NCBI GenBank assembly: GCA_902728285.1
Contig: CACVBU010000158.1
Span: forward strand, 62,001-126,000
Direction of reading: 5' to 3'
DNA length: 64,000 bases
DNA from: Clytia hemisphaerica
Lineage: Eukaryota > Cnidaria > Hydrozoa > Leptothecata > Clytiidae
The notes below the pieces were generated by a model, which worked only from the letters and a program-made list of their open reading frames with translations, was not told the DNA's origin and made no database searches. Shown here piece after piece: positions 10,186 to 20,523 of this stretch; within the stretch, counting starts at the first letter, position 1; every line of letters begins with the position of its first letter. The translations under genes and the position numbers were made by a program.

Positions 10186-12996
10186 ATGAGAAGGAGTGAT
10201 CGTTTGAAGACAAAAGACCAAATCAATTATAAGACCTTTTGTAAAATCGTGAAAGAACAACCTCCTACATCAGAAGTAGCTATCCCACACGCAATGGCTG
10301 CTGAAATTGCATCGTTAGCCATCGATTACAAGATCGTTCACGCTGAGCTTGCAGACTTCATAGACGAGCATCAAGTTGATCCATCAGCAAGCATCAAATC
10401 CCTGGATAAAGATTTCACATCATTAGAGAAATTAAGGAACACCCTTCGAGATTTATTCATTCGTCTAGAAGAGTTGTCCCCGATCGAAGAAGAATTCCGA
10501 AATGATTTTCTTCAAATGAAGCAAGGTGCCAAACTTCTACTAGCTGAAATCATCAAGACGTTGAAAGTAAAAAGAGAGAAAGAAACGAATCAAGACACTC
10601 GTTTGGTCAAAGACATCAGCTCAAGCATAACCTCCCTCAAATCATCACTGGAGAATGAACTCTCAGACAAACTTCCAGAGCTAAGTGACGCAGACATCAC
10701 AAAACGCAGTACCAATATCCCTCACCTCGAAAGACGTCTCACAGACCTTGACACCAAAATCACTCTACTTGTTCAATATGGTGGTCAGGACCAAAGAGGA
10801 GGGTATGAAACTTTTCTTCAGAAATTCCAACTCTACAAAACTAAACTAGACTCTGAACTTGAGAAAAGGGAAGTTGATAAACACAAAATGATGCTTGACA
10901 GTAGTTTAACGATCGAACTTAAGAAATTTGGGGGATACGACTCAACTTATGACATCTTCACCTTCAAAGAGAAATTTGAGAAATTCCATCTTCGAAATAC
11001 TCCTAAACACTTGTTACCAGACTTGTTAAAAATGAATTATCTTGAACATACTGCATTGTTGTTAGTCAAGGATTCAAATGATATTGACGAGATATGGAAG
11101 AGGCTTAAGAAATCATTTGGTGACCCACAAGTGATGCTTGACAAGAAGCTCCAACAATTCGACAAACTTAACCTCACGCTCAAATCCAAAAACCTTGAGA
11201 AGACAATCGAATCACTTGGTGAACTCATCAGCCTCATCAAAGACACCATGAAACTCGCCAAACTACACAATGTTGAAGGAAGATTGTACTACAGCAACAG
11301 TCTCGAGAAGTTATGCAAGGTGATCGGTGAACACAGACAAAATCGTTGGTTATCAATCACTTGTGAAGAAGACCTGGAAGGAGAAGATCTCTGGGGAAAA
11401 TTCACCAGTTTCCTGGAGAAGGAGATTCGTATCACCCAAGGAAAAGTGTTGATCAAGAATCGAACTGACGATCAAAAGAACGACCAACCCAAGAATGATC
11501 CACCTAAAAATCGTCAAAGTGGACACCACTCAGGAGGAGGGGTAAGAGATCCAAATTTATGTTATATCTGTGGTGCCACCGACCACGTCGTTACAAGTGG
11601 CCCAGGAGGTTCTAGACTCATCCAGTACTTCGTTTGTGAAAAATTTGTCAATCTCACCCCCCGTGAAAGATTCAACGAGTTAAAGGCTAAAGGACTTTGC
11701 TACCAATGTTTGTTCCCTGGAGCGTCTTTGTCCCATCCCAAGCATAAGGAAGGTCGTTGTCAACGAAATTTTACATGTCAAAATCCAGTTCACAACAATA
11801 GCAGGTACCCAACCAGAAAGCACGTACTCGTATGTGAGGATCACAAGCATGAAAACGACCAACTTCTCACTCAATACAAGGATATGCTCTTGAGAAAACG
11901 AGAACAGCTTCCACCATTCGTCAAAGACATGGGACTTCACTTCAATCGACAAGAAGGCCATCATTCGTCCACCAACAATGACAATGCCATCTATCAACTT
12001 CAAACGATCACAATCAACAACCAACAATTCCTGCTCTTCTACGATTCAGGATGTAGTGACTTCGTCTCAAAATTCAACGCCATCCAACGACTACCCCCAA
12101 GCAACTGTACACAAGAATACGCTGGTCCAATTCAACTTGGTGGAATCGGTGACAGCACTACTGAATCTCCTCATGGTATGTATACCGTATCCATCCCAAC
12201 GTTCGACAACCAAACCGTTGCATCATTCACTGGCGTCTGCTTGGAACGACTAACAGCTACCTTCCCAACTCATCAATTGGAAGAAGTCGAAAAAGATATC
12301 CAAGACGAATTTAGAAAAACCAACCAAGACGCCAGCTTACTACCAAAACTTCCAAGATCCATTGGAGGTGATGTCGATTTTATCATCGGAATCAAGTATC
12401 TACGTTACCACCCAGAGATAATCTTCCAACTTCCATCAGGTTTAACAATCTATCGTTCATTCTTCAAAAACAGTGATGGATCTCGTGGTGTAATCGGTGG
12501 TCCACATCGTGTCTTCAATCAAATTGCTGCCCACGTTGGTATCACAAATCGAACAAGCTTCATCTCCAGTCAGCTCAGAGCGTATCAAGCTGGCTATCGA
12601 ATCAACCCAGATGTATCATTATTCGGCTTTAAAGACTCGGTGATAGACACCTACCACGTCCACAATGATCAAATCTTCGTCTCCAAGGCAGAGAAGAGAT
12701 TCCACGAGGTCGAATCTGCCGGTTCCGAAGTGAGTTATCGTTGCATCAAATGTCGATCGTGCAAAGATTGCAAAAATCATGAAACCATCGATCGAATCCA
12801 TAAGCATCCAAGAGGAAGTCGAACAAAATCTTATCGATCGATCCGTCAAAGTCGACTTCGAAAAGCATCAGACCATCGCATCTCTTCCTTTGTTGCACGA
12901 CCCGACAGTCAAACTCAATCCCAATCGATGGAAAGCACTCAAAGTCTACGAGCAACAAGTGAAGAAGTTGTCAAAATTTCCAATCGACAAGAATGA
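10186..12996 (+). CDS. gag: BEL/Pao gag with zinc-binding region and aspartic protease
   Basis: The frame is open from a TTG context at 10162; the first ATG is at 10186, giving about 936 codons. The N-terminal half is helical and charged and contains the KFGGYDSTYDIFTFKEKF-type segment near 10920 that is typical of the DUF1759 Gag region of BEL elements. A Cys/His region follows (CYICGATDH near 11560 and CYQCLFPG with HPKHKEGRC near 11700). At about 12042 a DSGC motif with hydrophobic flanks marks the retropepsin-like active site (DUF1758 type), followed by GGDVDFIIGIKY. The last 218 nt overlap the pol frame, which lies in the +1 frame relative to gag; recoding or internal initiation would be needed to express pol. 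No lesion is seen. Confidence 0.9.
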   Translation: MRRSDRLKTKDQINYKTFCKIVKEQPPTSEVAIPHAMAAEIASLAIDYKIVHAELADFIDEHQVDPSASIKSLDKDFTSLEKLRNTLRDLFIRLEELSPIEEEFRNDFLQMKQGAKLLLAEIIKTLKVKREKETNQDTRLVKDISSSITSLKSSLENELSDKLPELSDADITKRSTNIPHLERRLTDLDTKITLLVQYGGQDQRGGYETFLQKFQLYKTKLDSELEKREVDKHKMMLDSSLTIELKKFGGYDSTYDIFTFKEKFEKFHLRNTPKHLLPDLLKMNYLEHTALLLVKDSNDIDEIWKRLKKSFGDPQVMLDKKLQQFDKLNLTLKSKNLEKTIESLGELISLIKDTMKLAKLHNVEGRLYYSNSLEKLCKVIGEHRQNRWLSITCEEDLEGEDLWGKFTSFLEKEIRITQGKVLIKNRTDDQKNDQPKNDPPKNRQSGHHSGGGVRDPNLCYICGATDHVVTSGPGGSRLIQYFVCEKFVNLTPRERFNELKAKGLCYQCLFPGASLSHPKHKEGRCQRNFTCQNPVHNNSRYPTRKHVLVCEDHKHENDQLLTQYKDMLLRKREQLPPFVKDMGLHFNRQEGHHSSTNNDNAIYQLQTITINNQQFLLFYDSGCSDFVSKFNAIQRLPPSNCTQEYAGPIQLGGIGDSTTESPHGMYTVSIPTFDNQTVASFTGVCLERLTATFPTHQLEEVEKDIQDEFRKTNQDASLLPKLPRSIGGDVDFIIGIKYLRYHPEIIFQLPSGLTIYRSFFKNSDGSRGVIGGPHRVFNQIAAHVGITNRTSFISSQLRAYQAGYRINPDVSLFGFKDSVIDTYHVHNDQIFVSKAEKRFHEVESAGSEVSYRCIKCRSCKDCKNHETIDRIHKHPRGSRTKSYRSIRQSRLRKASDHRISSFVARPDSQTQSQSMESTQSLRATSEEVVKISNRQE

Positions 12997-15900
12997 CGTC
13001 ATCGCCTCCGAGCAAAAGCTCCACGACTTAGGACATGTCGATTTTGTCAAAAATCTATCTAACGAACAACAAATCAAATTATGTAACAACCAAGTCCAGA
13101 ACTTCATTCCATGGAGGGCAGTTTGGAAGACCAATTCCATCTCAACACCCTGTCGAGTAGTGTTTGACGCCTCCCAGCCTACTAGCAGTGGATATAGCCT
13201 CAACAACATCTGTGCCAAGGGTCGCAACAACATGAATAAGATGATCGAAATCCTCATCCGTTGGAGTATCAGACGCATTGGTTATCATACAGATGTAAGT
13301 AAAATGTATAATACGGTTAAATTGAACGAAGACCATTGGTGCCTCCAGAGGTATTTGTGGTCAACCGATCTCAATCCAAACCAACCACCTCAAGAGAAGA
13401 TCATCAAAACCTTGATCTATGGGGTAAAGTCAAGTGGAAACCAGGCTGAACTTGCCCTACGAAAGACAGCTGACCACTCAAAGGACAAGTACCCTCGCGT
13501 CAACGAAGTTGTCAACAAGGACGTTTACGTCGACGACTGCATTTCAGGTGAAGATTCATTACAGGAAGCCATGGAAACCGCCGACAGCTTAGAAATCGTC
13601 GTCAACAAAGGTGGGTTTCGACTCAAAGGATTTACCTTCAGTGGCAGTGACCCACCTGAAGCTCTCTCACATGATGGCAAGTCTATTTCTGTTGGGGGAA
13701 TGGTCTGGTACCCAAAGATCGACAAACTATCACTTGACATCTCCGAAATGAATTTTGCTCGAAAGCAAAGGGGGAAGAAACCGACAGAATCATCAGGTAC
13801 AATTCCATCTCGACTCACAAGAAGACACTGCGTTTCCAAAGTATCTGAAATCTTCGACCCAACTGGAAAGATGACTCCAATCACTGCTGGTCTCAAACTC
13901 GATCTGCATGAACTAGTCAATCACAAACTTCAATGGGATGACGTCCTTCCAGACTCACTTCGCTCACTATGGACATCCCACTTCGACATGATCCAAGAAA
14001 TCAAGGACATCAAATTTCACCGCACAATCATTCCTGAAGATGCACTCAATCTCGACATCTCAACCCTCGACTTCGGTGATGCAAGCCCATCACTAGCTTG
14101 TGCTGCCATCTACACTCGTATTCAAAGGAGAAATGGTACGTATTCGTCACAACTTGTATTTGCACGATCAAAACTCGTTCCTCAACCATCAACACAACCT
14201 CGAGCAGAGATGTTTGCAGCATTGATAAACGTACACACTGGTGAAGTTGTCAAGAGAGCATTCCAACAACATCACAAGGGATGCTTGAAAATCACAGACA
14301 ACACCATCGTGCTTCATTGGATATCAAACACTGAGCTTCAACTCAAGCAGTGGGTTCGAAACAGAGTAATCGAAGTCCATCGACTCACAAACATCGAAGA
14401 CTGGCGATTCATCGACTCCAATCAAATGATGGCTGACTTAGCAACAAGGAGAGGTGTCCAGTTATCAGAGGTCCAGCCAAACTCAGAATGGTTCGTCGGC
14501 CAAGACTGGATGCACCAAGATGAATCCAAGTTTCCTGTTAAAAAGGTAAGCGAAATTATTCTTACCTCTAAAGATCTTCAAGAGTTTCACAAAGAAACAC
14601 AGGCATTAAAGTCAATAGACTTAAAGGCACCTCTTGATGTTACATGCAACGTCAACTTTGTTGTTCCATCGGAAGTAAAAGCAAGATACACCTTCTCGGA
14701 TTATTTAATTGATCCAAACAAATTTCGATTCAAGACTGTTGTTAGAGTTTTAGCAATAGTTATCAAGAGCATCAGGAAGATGAGATGGATGAGAAACAAC
14801 AAGAAAAAGACGAGATCAGCCACAGCAAAGTTCGATCAATCAAGCAATGGTCCATCCAAAGACGACATCAAGCAAGCGGAAGATTATTTCTTTCGCAAAG
14901 CAACGATGGAGGTCAAACATTTCAACAAGCCATCTGTCTACAACAAAATCAGCCAAGAAGTCAGTGGCATCCTTTACTACTCAGGACGGTTTCTACCAAC
15001 AGAAGCCATCAACATCGTCACTCCAATGGCATCATCAATGCACGACTTGCAATCAACAAGCTTCTTCGTTCCACTCGTCGACAAACACTCGCCTTTAGCA
15101 TACAGCATCATCAACGAGGTTCACTGTTATGACGAAACAGTGAAACACAGTGGTAACGAATCAATTCTACGTTTTGTCCTTAAGAGAGCTTACGTTCTTG
15201 AAGGACGTGAAATTGTCAAACGTATCAAACGAAACTGTACTCGATGTCGGTACATCGAGAAGAAGACTGTGAGCATTGAAATGGGCAAGCTCTCGTCTCC
15301 TCAATTAACAATTGCCCCTGCATTTTATTATTCTCAGATTGATCTTGCAGGGCCTGTAAAGGCATACTGCAATCACCACAGACGATCAACAATCAAGCTT
15401 TGGTTGACGGTCTTCTGCTGCATGACCACTTCAGCTACATCAATCAAGATCATGGACGACTACAGCACTGTCGCCTTCATCCAAGCGTTCGTACGATTTG
15501 CATCTCACCATGGTTATCCTCAGAAGCTCTTCATCGACTCTGGTAGCCAACTCATCAAAGGATGTGAAGACGTCAAAATCGACTTCCACGACTTACGAGC
15601 CAGGCTTCATCGCAACTACTCCATTGAATTCGACATCAGTCCAGTTGGTGCACACAACTACCAAGGAAAGGTTGAACGCAAAATCAAGGAGATTTCAAGA
15701 TCGATCGAGAGGACGATTTCTCAATCACGACTATCAATCCTTCAATGGGAAACGGTGGCATCAGAGATTTCGAACAGTCTCAATAACATGCCTCTCGCAC
15801 TTGGTTCCATCACATCTGATTTCGAAAGCATGGACCTTATTACACCCAACAGACTTCTTCTTGGACGCAACAACGAGAGAGGTCCCATTGGTCCAGTCAA

Positions 15901-16279
15901 CGTTCCATCAACATTCAACAAGATCATCCAAACGAATATCGACATCTTCAACACGTGGTTTGAAAATTGGTTGATCTCACATGTTCCAAAGCTTATTTCA
16001 CAACCAAAGTGGTTTAAGAACGACAAGCACTTGAAAAAGGGTGACATTGTCCTTTTCCTTAAGAATGATTCTTCCATTGCCAAGACATATCATCTTGGAA
16101 GAATAAAAACTGTTCATTTTAGTAAAGATGGTAAAATTCGTAAAGTTGATGTTGAGTATGTCAATTCAAATGAAACTGCAAAACGTAAAACTACCAGATG
16201 TGTCAGAGATTTAGTTGTAATTCATCATGTTGATGAAATGGACATTTTGCAAGAACTCAATAAAATGTTCAAGAACTGA
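12779..16279 (+). CDS. pol: BEL/Pao pol: RT, RNase H, integrase
   Basis: The 1166-codon frame starts at an ATG (12779) inside the end of gag. Reverse transcriptase: VVFDASQP near 13160, HTDVSKMY (palm motif A) near 13285 and the catalytic box YVDD at 13526-13537. A Pao-type RNase H follows: DFGDASPS (~14070), PRAEMFAAL (~14197) and KITDNTIVLHW (~14290). Integrase: zinc-binding HCYDETVKHSG (~15121) with CTRCRY (~15237), then the catalytic triad in QIDLAGP (~15340), FIDSGSQ (~15533) and NYQGKVERK (~15657). It ends with a basic C-terminal region with LKKGDIVLFLK (DUF5641-like). Its length is normal for the superfamily. Every catalytic position I can check is present. The stop at 16277-16279 lies 42 bp before the 3' LTR. 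Confidence 0.93.
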   Translation: MKPSIESISIQEEVEQNLIDRSVKVDFEKHQTIASLPLLHDPTVKLNPNRWKALKVYEQQVKKLSKFPIDKNDVIASEQKLHDLGHVDFVKNLSNEQQIKLCNNQVQNFIPWRAVWKTNSISTPCRVVFDASQPTSSGYSLNNICAKGRNNMNKMIEILIRWSIRRIGYHTDVSKMYNTVKLNEDHWCLQRYLWSTDLNPNQPPQEKIIKTLIYGVKSSGNQAELALRKTADHSKDKYPRVNEVVNKDVYVDDCISGEDSLQEAMETADSLEIVVNKGGFRLKGFTFSGSDPPEALSHDGKSISVGGMVWYPKIDKLSLDISEMNFARKQRGKKPTESSGTIPSRLTRRHCVSKVSEIFDPTGKMTPITAGLKLDLHELVNHKLQWDDVLPDSLRSLWTSHFDMIQEIKDIKFHRTIIPEDALNLDISTLDFGDASPSLACAAIYTRIQRRNGTYSSQLVFARSKLVPQPSTQPRAEMFAALINVHTGEVVKRAFQQHHKGCLKITDNTIVLHWISNTELQLKQWVRNRVIEVHRLTNIEDWRFIDSNQMMADLATRRGVQLSEVQPNSEWFVGQDWMHQDESKFPVKKVSEIILTSKDLQEFHKETQALKSIDLKAPLDVTCNVNFVVPSEVKARYTFSDYLIDPNKFRFKTVVRVLAIVIKSIRKMRWMRNNKKKTRSATAKFDQSSNGPSKDDIKQAEDYFFRKATMEVKHFNKPSVYNKISQEVSGILYYSGRFLPTEAINIVTPMASSMHDLQSTSFFVPLVDKHSPLAYSIINEVHCYDETVKHSGNESILRFVLKRAYVLEGREIVKRIKRNCTRCRYIEKKTVSIEMGKLSSPQLTIAPAFYYSQIDLAGPVKAYCNHHRRSTIKLWLTVFCCMTTSATSIKIMDDYSTVAFIQAFVRFASHHGYPQKLFIDSGSQLIKGCEDVKIDFHDLRARLHRNYSIEFDISPVGAHNYQGKVERKIKEISRSIERTISQSRLSILQWETVASEISNSLNNMPLALGSITSDFESMDLITPNRLLLGRNNERGPIGPVNVPSTFNKIIQTNIDIFNTWFENWLISHVPKLISQPKWFKNDKHLKKGDIVLFLKNDSSIAKTYHLGRIKTVHFSKDGKIRKVDVEYVNSNETAKRKTTRCVRDLVVIHHVDEMDILQELNKMFKN

Positions 16280-16310
16280 ACTGTATCTGGATGGACATTT
16301 CACTTTTCCA

Positions 16311-16321
16311 CGTTGGGGGAA
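16311..16321 (+). promoter_or_regulatory. Polypurine tract before the 3' LTR
   Basis: The run GTTGGGGGAA directly abuts the TG of the 3' LTR at 16322, the position of the plus-strand priming tract in LTR retrotransposons. It is short and purine-rich; assigned by position. Confidence 0.55.
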
Positions 16322-16889
16322 TGTAGCACGAACGTGCAAAAGATATTATTTATTTATAAGAAAAGCAATTAAAAAAAAATTTATTATACGCATAGGTCAT
16401 TATGACGTCATTTGTCAATTAGTTTTTTATATTTATCAATTAATGTCTCCCGTGAGCATTCGAGAGCTCGCATATCAGATCTCACTTTTCAGCTTTTTTC
16501 ACTCTCATTCAATCACATATCATAAGGCGTGAGTGTGGTATGAAGAGATCAGAATGTTTTCAAGAACTCAGTGAATAAATTTGAATCAAGTTTTCTATAT
16601 TCATTTTGAACATTTGCACTGATCATTTGAACATTTACATTTACATTTACATTGAACCATTTGGAATTATTTTCACATATCAATTCACATTTGGCAGGCT
16701 GGTAAGCTAATATTTTCTAAACTTTATTTTATATCAAGGCTTTGTCAACTCAAATTTTCTAAAGTAAGTTTTTCAATCAAATTTGTAATTTATCAACTTA
16801 GATCAATTTGTATCAAATTTATTTTTCAGTTTGAACATACATTCAATCAATTCATAACGTTACGAACACCTGTGTCCGATAATTCCACA
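16322..16889 (+). repeat. 3' LTR of the BEL/Pao element
   Basis: 568 bp, identical to the 5' LTR except T for C at 16598 and C for T at 16619. The TGACGTCA palindrome is conserved at 16403-16410. The CTTTG target duplication follows at 16890. Confidence 0.95.
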
Positions 16890-16894
16890 CTTTG

Positions 16895-17409
16895 TCTAGT
16901 AGAAAGTACACTTCTTTTTTCATTGTTATTTTAGTTTCTTCGGCTGGTTCCGTGGAGTTTAAGTTTTAGTTTATTTTATATTTGCGCGCGTTTCATACTT
17001 TCACTAAACACATCTTTTTACATCTTTTTATCCGTGGTGGTGTCTAGCTAACACTGCTTGGCCTACCTACACAACCCTATTTCCATCATATAGGAGGATA
17101 TTTTCACAAATGGCCGAAATCCTGTGTAGGTCGAAAACTGAGGAACAGATAATGTGTTTTTTTGAAATATTTTTTGACTCATATTGAGTTACTGTCTTCC
17201 TTAAAGTCATTTTAGATCACTAGTTTTACATTGACGGATTTCTATGTCATCATATTTTCCTTTTCTACTCCAACCTGATTGATTTTCTGTGAATGTTCAT
17301 TCTAGATTTTTGTTGTATTTGTATTGTCTTTTTGTTTTGTGGGTTTTTGTCTTTATTGTTTCCATTTTGAGTAGTTGAAGGTTTTATACTTCTAGACTAT
17401 ATAATATCC
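16895..17409. other. Gene-free stretch
   Basis: No gene or repeat structure is recognised. The first part continues the sequence interrupted by the BEL insertion. Confidence 0.4.
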
Positions 17410-17960
17410 AGACTCAAAATTTCAGAAAAAACACTCTTACCTCAATATACAAAGTTTCTAAAAGTTTTGAGTCTGGTGCAACTAAAAAATTCTGATACAG
17501 TTTTGAATGACACAGTCTGTGAGTAAACCCTTGTTGACAGAATCTCAAAACTGTGGAAACCCAGCCAGACACACATAATTACTTACCATAAAACCTCTTT
17601 TACAAACTCAATAAACTTTCAAAACTACTTTAAACTATATCCAAACGTCAGCCACATTCATAAAGGTTCCTTTCCATCAGCCATTTTGTTTAGAAATGAA
17701 CCTGCGTTTTCATTTTCATTTGTTTATCTTTTTTTGCAAGGTCAGCTTTTTCCATAAATTATGCGCGCGCATCAAAAAATATCACAAACCCCGCGAAAAT
17801 TCTGCTCAGTGACTGGGCGCGTACTGACAAATTAGAGACACTCGCATATGCAGGGACAGATATCCCTGTAGACGAGTTACTTCGACCAGACCGTAAACCA
17901 GAGACAAAATATTAAAAAAAACTAGACAGTGAAATAGTTTACGGTCTGGATATCCAGGCT
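17410..17960 (+). repeat. Left arm of the foldback
   Basis: Inverted copy of 20413-20959. Relative to the right arm it carries changes that break the short frame read from the right arm on the minus strand (an in-frame TAG appears after MQGQISL), so the right arm probably keeps the more original coding state. Confidence 0.8.
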
Positions 17961-18232
17961 ATATAACATATCAATAAAGAACTTGTAGAATCAATTGTTT
18001 ATTTTTGTGAAAAAGCATAAACATAAACATAAACATTTTGTCCTATTCAAAAAGCATCTTATGAGTAAAAGACAGAAAGAAACATTAGCATTACGATATG
18101 TGAATGTATTGCTGCAAAAAATATTTTCTAAAAATCTCTTGAAATATCAATAAATAATGTAACAAAATATAACAAAATATAATATATAAAATTTAAAACT
18201 TTATGTTATAAAGTAAAATGACATAGTAAAGT

Positions 18233-18826
18233 GTCAAGTAGGCTAAGACATAATACATAACTTTTAAGATTTTCATTTTAAACTGTACATAGAAAGTACA
18301 AAAATACCACTTAAAATCCCTTGAAATGTCATCTTCAGAAATTTTTTTTTTAGAAAGTTCAAAAATTATTAAGGACTTCTCCATCCCTTTGAGCTAAAAG
18401 AACATGTAATCAAATTAGGTACAATAAAATTAACGAAGAAACAAACAGACAGAAAAAACAGAATTGCAGGTTGTTGAATGAATGTCTGCAGCTGGATAAT
18501 AATATGTAATGTATAATAATAATATAAAAACTAAAACTTTATATATAGTAAAACGACTCAGTTATTTAAGTAGGCAAAGGCACAATGCATAACTCAAGAT
18601 TTTCATTTTTAAACTGAACATAGAAAGTACAAAAATACCACTTAAAATCCCTTGAAAGGTCATCTTCAGAAAATATTTTTTTGCAAAGTTCAAAAATTAT
18701 TAAGAGACTTCTCTATCCTTTTGGCTTATCAATCATCAAATTAAGTACAGTAAAATGAACAAATGAACAGAAACAAACAGAACAGAAAAAAATTATTACA
18801 GATTGTTGAAGGTCTGCAGCTGGAGA
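18233..18826. repeat. Diverged 331-bp direct duplication in the foldback loop
   Basis: The segments about 18233-18500 and 18564-18826 align over most of their length, with 331 bp between matching points (for example CATAGAAAGTAC at 18288 and 18619). Both copies contain ACCACTTAAAATCCCTTGAAA and end near CTGCAGCTGGA. On the minus strand they lie just downstream of the RGG-encoding segment, so they may be duplicated 3' untranslated sequence. Differences between copies are numerous, so the duplication is not recent. Confidence 0.75.
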
Positions 18827-18868
18827 TGGAAGAGAGCAAGCAGCTGCTCTCCCATCATACCAACACGC

Positions 18869-19914
18869 CCATTTCCTTGTCAGTTTCCTCTACCACCACG
18901 ACCACGCCCACGCCCTCGCCCTCCACGACCACGACCTCGCCCTCGTCTAGCATAAGGGTGTCCTCTTCCGACCTCCGGATTGCCACCTCTTCCGACCTGC
19001 GGATTGCCACCTCCTATTTCATCATCTTCTTCTCCTGGATTGTCTAAATTGTCTCCTCCTGGATTGTCTAAATCGTCTCCTCCTGGATTGTCTAACCTGA
19101 TAACAGATGTTCATAATTTTCTTACGTGCACGGTAAACCTCTAAAGACACTTGAAAATTATACATCTGAGGAAAATAGTCCTCCCGCGGAAAATTTTACA
19201 ACAAGAATCTTGTTGTGCGCCAGAAAGTCAAAAACTGATACGGCGCCCTATTCATAAACACAATCACGCAACTTTGTTGTCATTCCCAGTCCTTTTAGAC
19301 GAACGCGGTCCTTACGATTTCGAGATTGCATATTCGTCAGATTGTGTATGTTTTCACCCATCCCTTTAGAGCTTCAGCGTGGTGGGCAGAAAACAACCAC
19401 AATCTGATCTCAGGTTAGGATTGTCTAAATCGTCTCCTCCTGGATTGTCTAAATCGTCTCCTCCTGCATTGTCTAAATCGTCTCCTCCTGCATTGTGTAA
19501 ATCGTCTCCTCCTGCATTGTGTAAATCGTCTCCTCCTGCATTGTGTAAATCGTCTCCTCCTGCATTGTATAAATCGTCTCCTCCTGCATTGTGTAAATCG
19601 TCTCCTCCTGCATTGTATAAATCGTCTCCTCCTGGATTGTCTAAATCGTCTCCTCCTGGATTGTCTAAATCGTCTCCTCCTGGATAGTCTAATACGTCTT
19701 TCTCAATTACCATCTCCGCTGTCACCCCTTCCTGTTCATATTCACCAGCCTTTTGTAAGAAGAAATTCAAAGATTTCTGAGAATCTAATAAATAATCTGT
19801 AGACAGGCAAATTTCCAGAACTTTTCTGCTACCGGATAACGGTGGCAGAAACTCAATCTTTGCTTGAATTTTGAAACTCAATCCTAATTCTTGTACATTG
19901 GCCATGAGAATCAT
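18869..19914 (-). CDS. Hypothetical protein with GGDDL octapeptide repeats and RGG-rich tail (gene model uncertain)
   Basis: The minus strand has an open frame 19914-19366 starting MILMANVQELGLSF. After about 85 ordinary-looking residues come eleven tandem octapeptides of type GGDDLHNA or GGDDLDNP, encoded by a 24-bp DNA repeat (19419-19686). A second minus-strand piece, 19094-18869, starts after a good acceptor (TGTTATCAG). It carries about two and a half further octapeptides in the same frame, then an acidic GEEDDE, then RGRGRGRGG and GRGRGRGGRGN, with a stop near 18869. The shared octapeptide on both sides of the 19095-19400 gap suggests one gene with an intron, but I could not settle the donor. 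RGG boxes commonly bind RNA; nothing else is recognised. Confidence 0.45.
19419..19686 (-). repeat. 24-bp minisatellite coding for an octapeptide
   Basis: Eleven units, each close to TCGTCTCCTCCTGGATTGTC on plus plus four bases. The outer units have GGATTG (Pro codon on minus) and the central ones GCATTG (Ala codon), a gradient typical of expansion by unequal exchange. Related units recur at 19035-19092. Confidence 0.9.
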
Positions 19915-20226
19915 GAAAAAATTTGATGTCCTAGGCCCTTATTAACAGAAAAAGCCCATTCTGAGGTTAATTCTTTGTGTTTTAATAGTTGATTAGCCTG
20001 GGTTGATTATTTTGTTCTTCGAACTGATTTCAAACTTAATCTTTGAAATGAAAACGGTAGCAGCTCAAAATCCTGGAAATGTTTCTGGTAGACCAAACAT
20101 AAAATATCTGATAAGCTGGCATTAAATAAAATCTAAAACCAGCTCTTTTTACAATTTTGAGACAAAACTTAGACCCATTAACTCCAAAAGCATAAACTAT
20201 TCGAGCTAGTATGAACATAGATACTT

Positions 20227-20523
20227 TCAAGGGACGTGCCTGCCGACAAAAGATGAAAAGAAAGACATCCAGTTTGATACAGACCTTTGTGCCAGAGGAA
20301 CCAGGTTATCGCATCCACAGAATTCCTCATTCCAAGCCACACAAAATTTATGGTATATCAATCTACAATGCTTGCATTTCATGACAGCGTGACTTGAAAT
20401 AGGAGAGGCCCTAGCCTGGATATCCAGACCGTAAACTATTTCACCGTCTAGTTTTTTATAATCTTGTCTTTGTTTTACTGTCTGGTCCAAGTAACTCGTC
20501 TGCAGGGATATCTGTCCCTGCAT
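20227..20523 (-). CDS. Possible exon with Cys/His cluster inside the foldback
   Basis: A 98-codon minus-strand frame starts inside the right foldback arm (MQGQISLQTS) and continues into the loop. It contains a compact zinc-binding-like cluster: CKHCRLIYHKFC followed by FCGC. The spacing C-x2-C-x5-H-x2-C-x8-C-x-C resembles half of a PHD or RING-like finger but fits none that I can name. It is upstream, on the same strand, of the octapeptide gene and may be its first exon. No splice link was established. Confidence 0.35.
   Translation of the reverse strand: MQGQISLQTSYLDQTVKQRQDYKKLDGEIVYGLDIQARASPISSHAVMKCKHCRLIYHKFCVAWNEEFCGCDNLVPLAQRSVSNWMSFFSSFVGRHVP

Larger units (their letters stand above)
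9378..16889 (+). mobile_element. Complete BEL/Pao LTR retrotransposon, 7512 bp
   Basis: Two 568-bp direct LTRs (9378-9945 and 16322-16889) begin TGTAGCACG and end TTCCACA. They flank gag-protease and pol frames in the BEL/Pao order: Gag, aspartic protease, RT-RNase H, integrase. CTTTG occurs immediately before the left LTR (9373-9377) and after the right LTR (16890-16894), giving the 5-bp target duplication expected for this superfamily. The LTRs differ at only two positions, both C/T transitions (9654/16598 and 9675/16619). Both frames are open throughout. By these criteria it is a young and structurally intact copy; whether it is active cannot be told from sequence. It is inserted downstream of an older RT fragment. 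Confidence 0.95.

Noticed and set aside
18763..19047. Plus-strand frame rich in Thr/Ser/Pro
   Set aside because: It is antisense to the segment encoding the RGG-rich tail; the Gly/Arg codons read backwards give Thr/Pro/Ser.
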